NCBI GenBank assembly: GCA_951804985.1
Contig: OX638135.1
Coordinates: forward strand, 42,732,324-42,796,323
From: Dryomyza anilis
Lineage: Eukaryota; Arthropoda; Insecta; Diptera; Dryomyzidae
Direction: 5' to 3'
Length of the DNA stretch: 64,000 nucleotides
In this document: positions 1 through 8,336 of the stretch, piece by piece
How the letters are laid out: each line of letters opens with the position of its first letter
How positions within the stretch are numbered: position 1 is the first letter of the stretch
Position numbers and translations under genes: made by a program
Notes under the pieces: generated by a model
Databases searched by the model: none
Seen by the model: only the letters and a program-made list of their open reading frames with translations
What the model was told of the DNA's origin: nothing

Positions 1-396
1 TTTTATAATGGCATGGAGCCAGTGGGATGACTTTTTAACATAATTTGTTAATGTTGATACATACATGCATGCTATGAAGGCATGCAGCCGTAAAGAGTAA
101 ATGTTGTTGTTGGGATAATTATATCGGAGTAAGCATTTTTTGTGAATTAGAATATTTACAAACGTATTCATGTTGTTGTTGTAAAATATTATAGTTGCAA
201 TTAGATTTCAGTTAACGTAGTTATAATGTATACTATAGTTATACTTGTTTGTTTTATTTTGCATGATCATCAAGAGAGTTGAGGAGCAAAGGGTTCAATT
301 TGAAACTTTGTTGAGGAACGGTGATTGTAATTTAAAACTTCGATATATGAATGAATATTATTATTAGATGCTTATTTTTTTTTGTGGATAATTTTT
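1..396 (-). repeat. Polinton tail, left-arm copy
   Basis: Reverse complement of about 6,450-6,835, including the motif 'tggagccagtgggatgac'. It holds an extra segment of about 36 bases near 205-245 that the right copies lack. It is non-coding on both strands. Confidence 0.8.
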
Positions 397-766
397 TTTG
401 TTGTAAACAGGTTATTTAATTCAAGGCCAATCTTACTATAAGGGTTATTGTACTGGATTTTATTCTACAAAGTCATGGTCGTTTAATTTGGTTATATGAA
501 TGAATGGAGCCATAAGGTTCCATTGGGATCATTTTTTAAATCATTTTCTATACTATAAGTTTAAAAGATTGAGCATGTTAGAACATGTATATTTTTTATA
601 TAGTTTTTTGTCTTGAGATTTATTTTATTTACTCTCTTTAAAATTTTAATTGAGTATATTTATACTAATGGAATTCACTTTTTAACTCATTTTAAAGAGA
701 TATCCATTATATATAAATGGATCGAAATTTGAATTAAATTTATTCATCGTCTACATTACAATTTTA
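397..766. other. Left-arm-only Polinton segment upstream of the 98-codon gene
   Basis: This sequence is absent from both right copies, where a deletion fused the protease end to the tail. It is AT-rich without an open frame. One diverged unit of the 42-bp repeat found at 6,841-7,165 is visible in reverse orientation near 505-540 ('gggatcattttttaa'), which ties it to the same element. Confidence 0.6.
708..718 (+). promoter_or_regulatory. TATA-like box upstream of the 98-codon gene
   Basis: TATATATAAAT lies 49 bases before the first ATG of the next gene. A TCATC initiator-like pentamer sits about 30 bases downstream (742-747), a spacing that fits a TATA promoter. In DNA this AT-rich a chance match is possible. 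Confidence 0.35.
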
Positions 767-1063
767 ATGCAACAAAAAAATATTATGGAAGTTAAAAAAG
801 TAAAAAAGTTTTTAAAAGAATTTCATAATATTTTATTAGACGATCATAAAAAACAGTTTATTAAGTTTACCCCTTATTGTAAGCATTATCAGTATATGAA
901 AAAAATATTAACTATTCACGGAGTACATTATAAGAGCTGTCCATGGGCCACAGATGACTTAACGGAGGGACCATATACATGTAGTTGCTATTATTATGAC
1001 AAGAAATCTAAAGACATTGACAAACTAATAAAATTATATTATAGAATAAAATATACAAAATAA
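767..1063 (+). CDS. Unrecognised 98-residue Lys/Tyr-rich protein with Cys/His residues
   Basis: I do not recognise this protein. The frame is fully open, with an ATG at 767 and a second at 785. It begins with a lysine-rich segment (residues 1-33). After that come spaced cysteines and histidines: YCKHY, HGVHYKSCPW and TCSCYYY. These could bind a metal, which is inference only. It has a TATA-like box upstream and AATAAA at 1,083-1,088, and it converges on the left-arm protease gene, with 117 bases between their stops. It lies in a segment that only the left arm of the inverted duplication retains. It could be an accessory gene of the Polinton, or an acquired gene. Chance openness over 98 codons in such AT-rich DNA is unlikely but cannot be excluded. 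Confidence 0.5.
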   Translation: MQQKNIMEVKKVKKFLKEFHNILLDDHKKQFIKFTPYCKHYQYMKKILTIHGVHYKSCPWATDDLTEGPYTCSCYYYDKKSKDIDKLIKLYYRIKYTK

Positions 1064-1082
1064 TTGTTTATTACATATTATT

Positions 1083-1088
1083 AATAAA
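1083..1088 (+). terminator. Poly(A) signal AATAAA
   Basis: A canonical AATAAA starts 20 bases after the TAA of the 98-codon gene. On the other strand, AATAAA-type hexamers near 1,166-1,178 would serve the convergent protease gene. Confidence 0.35.
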
Positions 1089-1180
1089 CTGTTTTTTATT
1101 ATACTATATTCAATGAATTTGTGAAATTTTAAATAATAGAAATAAAAAACAAATTTATAAATTATTTATATTAAATTGTT

Positions 1181-1653
1181 TTATTTATTTTTTATTATAG
1201 GAAACTTAAAAATACTTTTAAAATAATGCACAGCTAAAATATCATTAATATATAAATTATATATATCAAAATAATTAAAAAACTTTTTAAAAGAAATATT
1301 TTTACTTCTTAAATATATAAATATACAGCAATAAATACCGCATAACATTGAAATTTCACTTTGTAATCGGAAATTGCTTTTAATAAATGTGGATGCATTT
1401 CTTTGAATAAAATTTACAAATGGTTTAATAGGAGAACTCCCTGCAGAACAAAAATACTCAGCCGGCCCATTTCGAGGAAAATATATTACAATCCAATGTG
1501 ATCCTGGTTTAAATGATGAATCCATATTCACAATATAAAATGCTGGCTTTTTTATTCGATTTCTAGGTAGCTGATTTGATGCAAAAACTCCTTTAAAATT
1601 CTTTTTAGTTACTAAAATTTATATAAAATATTTTCTATATTACTTGTATTCAT
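1181..1653 (-). pseudogene. PRO: Adenain-like cysteine protease (Polinton PRO), left-arm copy, broken
   Basis: This copy is the mirror of the protease genes at 6,005 and 10,899. From 1,531 down to 1,181 the frame is open and holds the GSHW histidine motif, AEYFCS and MLCG with the candidate catalytic cysteine. Near codons 12-14 (about 1,613-1,620) an altered A/T run with a net 1-base loss brings stop codons into frame, so the normal start no longer reaches the catalytic region. Its C-terminus (ending about 1,181) differs from the right copies and is probably the original one, because the right copies are fused to tail sequence after a deletion. The residue after MLCGI is Y here but D in the right copies. 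Its start overlaps the capsid gene stop by four bases, as in the other copies. Confidence 0.8.
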
Positions 1654-2917
1654 AATGATTGTAATACAGTACGATTTTTATCAATTTCCAAAACACTATC
1701 AAACTCACAATATGCTAAACTAGTAATTGCTTCAGAAAGTGCTTCACTGAAACGACCTTCAATTCGTATTGTACCCTGATTTATTAAGTTTCCGCAGTGT
1801 GAGTTATTGTTATGATCTGGTGTTAAATCAAATGCAAGTAAGAAATATCCGTTATCAAATAATTCTTTAGTTATTTGATGTCCCTTATCAAAGTAATGTA
1901 TGCCAGTACCTTTAAATAAGGTTTGATCCCCTTGTACTTATACGTCCATGTTTATAATCAAATTCAATAGGCTGTGCTGGTACTTGGACTCCATTTACAA
2001 CTAAATTAAATCTTTGTAAATTGAAATGACGAAAGTTATACGGATTTTCCTAACGATCACCAGTATATGCTTTATTAGTTACCATACCAAATATTAAGAA
2101 ATTTGGAAGTTGTCCAATTATAACATTATCTAACAGTGGAGAATGATTGCCGGGGTGAATGGTGAATGTCTTGATTTCAACTTTTTTATATGAATAAATA
2201 GCATTTCTACTTTGTAAAACATTATGATGTGCCATTAAAATATTACTATTAATGGTAAGATGATTAATGTATAAGTTAGCTTCGTGAATTTTAATAGATG
2301 ACTCTCCAGATTTTGAATCTTCTAGTATATAAAAAGAAGGTTTCTCCATATTAAGGGTTACTTTAAGATCCACATTATTAGGAAGATATTTAGATTGATT
2401 AAATATATCTGCATGAAGTTTTCCAATCAGTTCAACTCGTTCTCCATTTTTAAATAATTTCTTTCGTCTAGCTAAACCTGGATTTTCATTCTCAACTATT
2501 GAATTAATTTTTTTTATATCTAATGACCATCCGCATGATTCAAGATGTGTAGATTTAGCATCATTTCCATAGTTTAATAATGTTTCAATATAAGATCTAT
2601 AGTGATAATTATTATCAGATTGCGATACATTTCTATTATTTAAATGAACATTACAGCTCCGAAATAATGAATGAAGTAAATTGTTTATAACTCCTCCACT
2701 TCCATTAATTTCTACAATTAATCGTAAATAAACACTACTTAGATCACGATATGTTTCACCATTTCCGAGTTAAAGAAATTCTATTGTAGTAGAGTTGTCA
2801 ATTGTTGCTATTGGACTATATGATACCTCCTCTGTTTTAATTATGCTAGTTTGTACAGGTGGTGACTCAAAAAGATCTAATTCACTTTTCATACATTCAA
2901 TAAATCCTGCCATCATA
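1650..2917 (-). pseudogene. MCP: Polinton major capsid protein (double jelly-roll, F54H12.2 family), left-arm copy, broken
   Basis: Mirror copy of the capsid genes at 4,747 and 9,641. The minus-strand translation keeps KSELDLFESPPVQTS near the N-terminus, the LLHSLF...NVHLNNRNVSQS segment, YRSYIETLLNYG and IYSYKKVEIKTF. I see three private lesions: an in-frame TAA near 2,772, an in-frame TAG at about 2,050-2,052, and a 2-base deletion near 1,928. Around 2,150-2,165, however, it keeps both tandem ATTCACC heptamers, where the two right-arm copies have only one and are frameshifted. Right and left copies therefore decayed independently after the inversion. Confidence 0.85.
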
Positions 2918-2923
2918 AATAAA

Positions 2924-3052
2924 TTAACAGTTGCCAAATATATCAGTAAACTTCCTTCTTCTAGAACGTTTAGTTTTCATATGATCTTTTTTCTTTAGTT
3001 TTTGAATTTTATACGTTTTCCATTCCCATCTTGTATATTTCTAATTTTATAA
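2924..3052 (-). pseudogene. Core protein remnant (C-terminal basic tail only), left arm
   Basis: Mirror of about 4,612-4,739. It encodes only the end of the small core protein, with the basic KTKRSRRRKF-type tail. The rest of the gene, including its start, is missing in this arm because of a deletion that joins it directly to sequence downstream of the penton gene. Confidence 0.7.
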
Positions 3053-3098
3053 ATGATATCAGTACAACTTATGAAGCTTCTTTTATATTACGAAAATG

Positions 3099-3312
3099 TT
3101 ACGTGCAATAAACGGGGGATTCATTCGATATAATATTTATTTTCTTTCCTTCATCATCTCGTATCATTATAGAAATATTATTTATATTTGAAGATTCCAA
3201 TGGATAATATTCAATATTTTTAAAGTGAATATAATTTATTTCATTTAAACATGGAAATATTTTTAAACATTTTATTTTTTGATCGCCTACATATCTGTTA
3301 CTTAATAAAGTT
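3099..3312 (-). pseudogene. Penton-like protein remnant, left arm
   Basis: Mirror of the last 200 or so bases of the gene at 3,361-4,257, with the same TAA stop. It is joined at 3,297/3,298 to about 15 bases matching codons 8-12 of that gene ('acttaataaag' in reverse), so about 650 bp of the middle is deleted. This shows that the inverted arm once reached to within a few codons of the gene start. Confidence 0.75.
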
Positions 3313-3360
3313 ATTAAAAAAAATAACTGTCATTCTTATTTAAACATTTGAAATTAAAAG
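3313..3360. other. Centre (spacer) of the inverted duplication
   Basis: A short unique spacer lies between the two arms, bounded on the left by a small hairpin-capable run ('gttattaaaaaaaataac', 3,309-3,326). The right arm's penton gene starts immediately after it. Confidence 0.6.
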
Positions 3361-4257
3361 ATGGGAGATTCTAGTTTTTATATTACTTTATTAAGTAACA
3401 ATTCCACAAATATTTATGAAAACACTAAATCTACATTTACAAATTTATTAAAAGAATCTTTGGTTTTAAATGAAAACTGGGTTGTAGGTTTAACAGAAAT
3501 TTCATTTCAACTTGTTAATAACCCATTTACATTTGAAGTATCTCGAAATTTGAATAAAAGGGATATTATGAAATCAACTTTAAAGTTAAATAAAAGTAAT
3601 ATCAAAAATGTAAATAGTAATCTAAAAGTAGATAAAAAAATAAATACTATCCCTATCACATATTTAAATTTCATGGACAAAATAAATCAAGCTATCACAA
3701 ATAGAGAAGAAAAACCACAAATTGCAGAAAATCAACTCAATGTCAATTCTAATCCTGAGACAGTTGTAATAAAAAAAAATAAAAAAAATAAAGAAGAGTT
3801 GAATATCGATAACAAAATAGATAAAAGTTTAAAATTAATAACTGAAAATTTAGACATTCAAGATACTATAAATGAAAACCCTGAGTTGGTTGGCGAAAAA
3901 AGCAGTATTAATAGACACTTTGTATCGGAGAATACAATACTTAAAATGTTAGATGTCATATCGAATTCTTATGAAAAATTTAATTCACATACAAATTATA
4001 AATTAAGATCTAGCGAGCTATACAACCTAGTGTTTGTGTACACAGACATTATTAAACCCAGATATGTAGGCGATCAAAAAATAAAATGTTTAAAAATATT
4101 TCCATGTTTAAATGAAATAAATTATATTCACTTTAAAAATATTGAATATTATCCATTGGAATCTTCAAATATAAATAATATTTCTATAATGATACGAGAT
4201 GATGAAGGAAAGAAAATAAATATTATATCGAATGAATCCCCCGTTTATTGCACGTAA
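3361..4257 (+). CDS. Penton-like / minor capsid candidate of a Polinton
   Basis: This 298-residue protein starts with the module SFYITLLSNNST...F..LL.ESLVLNENWVVGLTEIS (residues 4-50). Invertebrate Polinton/adintovirus proteins encoded next to the capsid gene carry the same module. A Lys/Asn-rich linker follows (about 70-195). The C-terminal domain (about 215-298) has the family motif VYTDIIKPRYVGD, then HFKNIEYYPLES and an IMIRDDEGKKI strand. The role as penton or minor capsid protein is inferred from position and recalled family features. A TAA ends the frame at 4,255-4,257, and the same frame continues with His-Phe-Arg, which resembles the usual end of the family, so the protein is probably short by about 10 residues. 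The mirror copy has the same stop. It lies 59 bases upstream of the core gene. Confidence 0.65.
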   Translation: MGDSSFYITLLSNNSTNIYENTKSTFTNLLKESLVLNENWVVGLTEISFQLVNNPFTFEVSRNLNKRDIMKSTLKLNKSNIKNVNSNLKVDKKINTIPITYLNFMDKINQAITNREEKPQIAENQLNVNSNPETVVIKKNKKNKEELNIDNKIDKSLKLITENLDIQDTINENPELVGEKSSINRHFVSENTILKMLDVISNSYEKFNSHTNYKLRSSELYNLVFVYTDIIKPRYVGDQKIKCLKIFPCLNEINYIHFKNIEYYPLESSNINNISIMIRDDEGKKINIISNESPVYCT

Positions 4258-4316
4258 CATTTTCGTAATATAAAAGAAGCTTCATAAGTTGTACTGATAT
4301 AATTTATATGTAAACC

Positions 4317-4739
4317 ATGGACAAGATTTATTCTGAGTACTATCTTAATCAATCCGGATCAAATTTGGATAATATAGGAGATATATACCATTCTCCTAGA
4401 ATTGTTCAATATGGTCGTGGAATTGGTTCATTTTTTTCGGCCTTGTATACACATCTAAAACCTCTAATGAAAACTGGATTAAATGCTTTAAAAAACCATT
4501 CACTCGAAATTGGAAAATCAGTTTTGGAAGAGTTAGGTACTAAACCTATAAAAACTATATTAACTGAACAGGGTAAAAAGGCTGTTTGAAATTTAAAAGA
4601 AAAAGTTATTAGCAAAATTAGAAATATACTAGATGGGAATGGAAAACGTATAAAATTCAAACGACTAAAGAAAAAAGATCATATGAAAACTAAACGTTCT
4701 AGAAGAAGGAAGTTTACTGATATATTTGGCAACTGTTAA
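4317..4739 (+). pseudogene. Small virion core / pVI-like protein with internal TGA
   Basis: The frame opens at 4,317 (MDKIYSEYYLNQSGSN) and holds QYGRGIGSFFSALYTHLKPL (residues 31-50), the glycine-rich amphipathic signature of the small core or minor protein that precedes the capsid gene in Polintons and adintoviruses. A TGA interrupts it at 4,587-4,589 (codon 91). The same frame then continues open for another 49 codons to a TAA at 4,737, ending in a strongly basic tail (KRLKKK, then KTKRSRRRKF) that fits a DNA-binding core protein. The capsid gene starts 8 bases later. The break is a single nonsense codon. The tandem-duplication breakpoint lies at 4,584/4,585, two bases before this TGA. Confidence 0.7.
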
Positions 4740-4746
4740 TTTATTT

Positions 4747-6008
4747 ATGATGGCAGGATTTATTGAATGTATGAAAAGTGAATTAGATCTTTTTGAGTCA
4801 CCACCTGTACAAACTAGCATAATTAAAACAGAGGAGGTATCATATAGTCCAATAGCAACAATTGACAACTCTACTACAATAGAATTTCTTTCTCTCGGAA
4901 ATGGTGAAACATATCGTGATCTAAGTAGTGTTTATTTACGATTAATTGTAGAAATTAATGGAAGTGGAGGAGTTATAAACAATTTACTTCATTCATTATT
5001 TCGGAGCTGTAATGTTCATTTAAATAATAGAAATGTATCGCAATCTGATAATAATTATCACTATAGATCTTATATTGAAACATTATTAAACTATGGAAAT
5101 GATGCTAAATCTACACATCTTGAATCATGTGGATGGTCATTAGATATAAAAAAAATTAATTCAATAGTTGAGAATGAAAATCCAGGTTTAGCTGGACGAA
5201 AGAAAACATTTAAAAATGGAGAACGAGTTGAATTGATTGGAAAACTTCATGCAGATATATTTAATCAATCTAAATATCTTCTTAATAATGTGGATCTTAA
5301 AGTAACCCTTAATATGGAGAAACCTTCTTTTTATATACTAGAAGATTCAAAATCTGGAGAGTCATCTATTAAAATTCACGAAGCTAACTTATACATTAAT
5401 CATCTTACCATTAATAGTAATATTTTAATGGCACATCATAATGTTTTACAAAGTAGAAATGCTATTTATCCATTTAAAAAAGTTGAAATCAAGACATTCA
5501 CCCCGGCAATCATTCTCTACTGTTAGATAATGTTATAATTGGACAACTTCCAAATTTCTTAATATTTGGTATGGTAACTAATAAAGCATATACTGGTGAT
5601 CGTTCGGAAAATCCGTATAACTTTCGCCATTTCAATTTACAAAGATTTAATTTAGTTGTAAATGGAGTACAAGTACCAGCACAGCCTATTGAATTTGATT
5701 ATAAACATGGACGTATAAGTACAAGGGGATATCAAACCTTATTTAAAGGTACTGGCATACATTACTTTGATAAGGGACATCAAATAACTAAAGAATTATT
5801 TGATAACGGATATTTCTTACTTGCATTTGATTTAACACCAGATCATAACAATAACTCACACTGCGGAAACTTAATAAATCAGGGTACAATACGAATTGAA
5901 GGTCGTTTCAGTGAAGCACTTTCTGAAGCAATTACTTGTTTAGCATATTGTGAGTTTGATAGTGTTTTGGAAATTGATAAAAATCGTACTGTATTACAAT
6001 CATTATGA
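4747..6008 (+). pseudogene. MCP: Polinton major capsid protein (double jelly-roll, F54H12.2 family), unit A, frameshifted
   Basis: The first methionines (4,747 and 4,750) lead into FIECMKSELDLFESPPVQTS, the N-terminal signature of the Polinton capsid protein often labelled F54H12.2-like. Also recognisable are YLRLIVEINGSGG (first jelly roll), LLHSLFRSCNVHLNNRNV, YRSYIETLLNYGNDAKS, the conserved GWSLD, and ERVELIGKLHADIFNQ. At about 5,496-5,503 one of two tandem ATTCACC heptamers is missing compared with the left-arm copy. This shifts the frame, so the first part ends at 5,526 and the second part (5,571-6,008) is in another frame. The full length would be about 420 residues, in the usual range. 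The gene sits 8 bp after the core gene and its TGA overlaps the protease ATG. Confidence 0.9.
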
Positions 6009-6517
6009 ATACAAGTAATATAGAAAATATTTTATATAAAAAATTAGTAACTAAAGAGAATTTTAAAGGAGTTTTTGCATCAAATCAGCTACCTAGAAAT
6101 CGAATGAAAAAGCCAGCATTTTATATTGTGAATATGGATTCATCATTTAAACCAGGATCACATTGGATTGTAATATATTTTCCTCGAAATGGGCCGGCTG
6201 AGTATTTTTGTTCTGCAGGGAGTTTTCCTATTAAACCATTTGTAAATTTTATTCAAAGAAATGCATCCACATTTATTAAAAGCAATTTCCGATTACAAAG
6301 TGAAATTTCAATGTTATGCGGTGTTGATTGCTGTATATTTATATATTTAAGAAGTAAAAATATTTCTTTAAAAAAGTTTTTTAATTATTTTGATATATAT
6401 AATTTATATATTAATGATATTTTAGCTGTGCATTATTTTAAAAGTATTTTTAAAAAATTATCCACAAAAAAAAATAAGCATCTAATAATAATATTCATTC
6501 ATATATCGAAGTTTTAA
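6005..6517 (+). CDS. PRO: Adenain-like cysteine protease (Polinton PRO), unit A
   Basis: This 170-residue frame has the layout of the adenovirus-type maturation protease (clan CE, family C5) found in Polintons: His53 in PGSHW, Gln98 in RLQS and Cys105 in MLCG. The position normally occupied by the catalytic acid, two residues after the EY pair, is Cys69 (AEYFCS), so the triad may be incomplete. All three copies in the window share this. The last 20 or so residues (after KSIFKK) read into tail sequence, because a deletion of about 800 bp removed the original end, which is still present in the left arm. The start ATG overlaps the capsid stop as ATGA. The frame is otherwise open. Confidence 0.8.
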   Translation: MNTSNIENILYKKLVTKENFKGVFASNQLPRNRMKKPAFYIVNMDSSFKPGSHWIVIYFPRNGPAEYFCSAGSFPIKPFVNFIQRNASTFIKSNFRLQSEISMLCGVDCCIFIYLRSKNISLKKFFNYFDIYNLYINDILAVHYFKSIFKKLSTKKNKHLIIIFIHISKF

Positions 6518-6840
6518 ATTACAATCACCGTTCCTCAACAAAGTTTCAAATTGAACCCTTTGCTCCTCAACTCTCTTGATGATCATGCAAAATAAAACAA
6601 ACAAGTATAACTAAATCTAATTGAAACTATAATATTTTACAACAACAACATGAATACGTTTGTAAATATTCTCATTCACAAAAAATGCTTACTCCGATAT
6701 AATTATCCGAACAACAACATTTACTCTTTACGGTTGCATGCCTTCATAACATGCATATAATATATATGTATGTATCAACATTAACAAATTATGTTAAAAA
6801 GTCATCCCACTGGCTCCATGCCATTATAAAATATATAGTA
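6518..6840 (+). repeat. Polinton tail, unit A copy (non-coding)
   Basis: Matches the left-arm sequence 1-396 in reverse. It is AT-rich with 'acaacaacat' motifs and has no frame of note. It ends with 'catcccactggctccatgcc', the start of the 42-bp repeat series. Confidence 0.8.
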
Positions 6841-7165
6841 TACATATAATATACATCTGTTAAAAATACTTCCCATGAAAACAATAACAAATATTCTGTT
6901 AAAATATGATCCCCATTGAAAAAACAATAACAACTATACTGTTAAAATATGATCTCCAATGAACTACACTACCAACAACTCTGTTAAAAAATGATCCCTA
7001 TTGAACTATACCAACAACAACTATGTTAAAAAATGATCCCTATTGAATTACACTAACAGCAACTATGTTAAAAAATGATTCCTATTGAATGACACTAACA
7101 ACAACTATGTTAAAAAATGATCCCTATTGAAAACAATAACAACATCTCTGTTAAAATTCATTTAC
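6841..7165 (+). repeat. 42-bp tandem repeat array, unit A
   Basis: About seven units of the type TGTTAAAAAATGATCCCTAT followed by a TGAA(n)CAACAAC stretch occur, with clear unit starts at 6,982, 7,024, 7,066 and 7,108. Outer units are diverged and the last one is cut at the join to the Bel-Pao fragment. A diverged unit in the left arm near 505-540 shows the repeat belongs to the Polinton. Confidence 0.85.
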
Positions 7166-7166
7166 A

Positions 7167-8336
7167 CTAACAACAATGTGCTTCATGGAGCCCAGTCGGG
7201 GCCAGAACCGGCGAATCCATACTACTGCTATGCAATTGTAGCACAATCCTACTTTTCTCACGACACTGGGCTTTACATAATCGGCCAAGGTCCTCTTCAG
7301 TTTCCAATTGGGTTGGCTTTACAAATATGGGTCTTTGATCTGTATTATGTGTGGGTTTTAATGCGCAATGGGTCTGAGAAACATTCATGGTAGATGTATT
7401 CTTATTTTCTCCCAAAGATTCGGGTCCATAACTATATTGGCTATGATTTGAAGTCGATGGCTTCATATCATCAACAGCATCCAGTGTCCTATATCTTCGG
7501 GTCAGAAACACATTCAAAAATTTCCATGATAACTGATATATCAGTAAGAGATTTCTCAAAGTTCTGTAAGATATTCTTGGGGAGATGGGTCGAGTACAAA
7601 TACACCAGGATTGTATCCCAGCTCTTTGTGTTAATTTGCAAATTTTGTAGGGTTGTAATACATTAAGAACCTATTGACCTTTGTAGGTTCTTAATGGATC
7701 TACCTGATTCTAATATAACTGTTTGCAAATTGAAAAGGGTCTTTAATTGCGCATTAATTTGCGTCCGTTTATTCTCATATTGTTCTACGAGAGTAGACCA
7801 AGCAAATGAGAATCCAGCATTGGTAAGCGGAGCATTTTTTAAAATATCTTTTGCTTCGCCTCGGGTCTTTTGATTAATGTAGAATAATTTTTCTAAATAA
7901 CTTAATCGGGAATTGTTTATGTACATAGCCGAAAACAGATCTCTGAAAGTGGGCATGTAACATAATCACATTCAAAAATATTCATGTCACATTGGGGTAA
8001 ATTAATAGAGGATGCGAATTAAATTTGGGTCGTTTCTTCTCTTGGCTTAGGAGTTTCTACCGGTTGCTTTAGGGTCTCCATTATTTCTGAAAGGGAAGAA
8101 ATACAGCGTATATACGCGTTGAATCCTTTAAAATATGTATCCTTCAGCTTCTTTCGGTCTACGTCGGGACTATCAGGTTCACTTCGCATAGTATTATACG
8201 AAGTTTGGAAACTATTCCACAGAAAAGTAAGCTGCTTTCGATGAAACTCTAAATCTTGGGTAGAGGTCTCGCAAATAGTTTGCTCGAATTCAATAACGTC
8301 GTTTCCGAATTGAAAAAATGCTGTGAGAGCCGCCAT
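7167..8336 (-). pseudogene. gag: Bel-Pao gag (DUF1759-type), unit A, broken
   Basis: The minus-strand frame starts at 8,336 (MAALTAFFQF) and runs 105 codons to a TAA at 8,019. The same frame continues to about 7,948, where a 1-base loss shifts it into PTFRDLFSAMYINNSRLSYL, the hallmark of Pao/Bel gag (DUF1759). This is followed by LEKLFYINQKTRGEAKDIL, FSFAWSTLVEQYENKRTQIN and LKTLFNLQ. A second TAA at about 7,663 and a further frame change near 7,530 lead into RRYRTLDAVDDMKPSTS, the usual linker before the gag zinc knuckles. The zinc knuckles and pol are missing. The same lesions occur in unit B, so the gene was dead before the duplication. Confidence 0.8.

Larger units (their letters stand above)
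1..3312 (-). repeat. Left arm of large inverted duplication (Polinton segment)
   Basis: This stretch is an imperfect reverse complement of about 3,380-6,835. Read on the minus strand it gives, in order, a penton-gene remnant, the end of the core gene, the major capsid gene, the protease gene and the tail. It differs from the right arm by many substitutions and several indels. It lacks most of the penton gene (equivalent of about 3,399-4,055) and most of the core gene (equivalent of about 4,305-4,610), but it keeps about 800 bp between protease and tail (397-1,198) that the right copies lack. The window starts inside the tail, so the arm probably extends further left. Confidence 0.9.

Noticed and set aside
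4406..4660. Open frame on the minus strand across the core gene
   Set aside because: It lies antisense to the GIGSFF core protein and has no family features.
7127..7666. Plus-strand frames of 88 and 90 codons over the Bel-Pao gag (also at 12,021-12,560)
   Set aside because: They are antisense to recognisable gag residues (RRYRTLDAVDD) and run through the 42-bp repeat.
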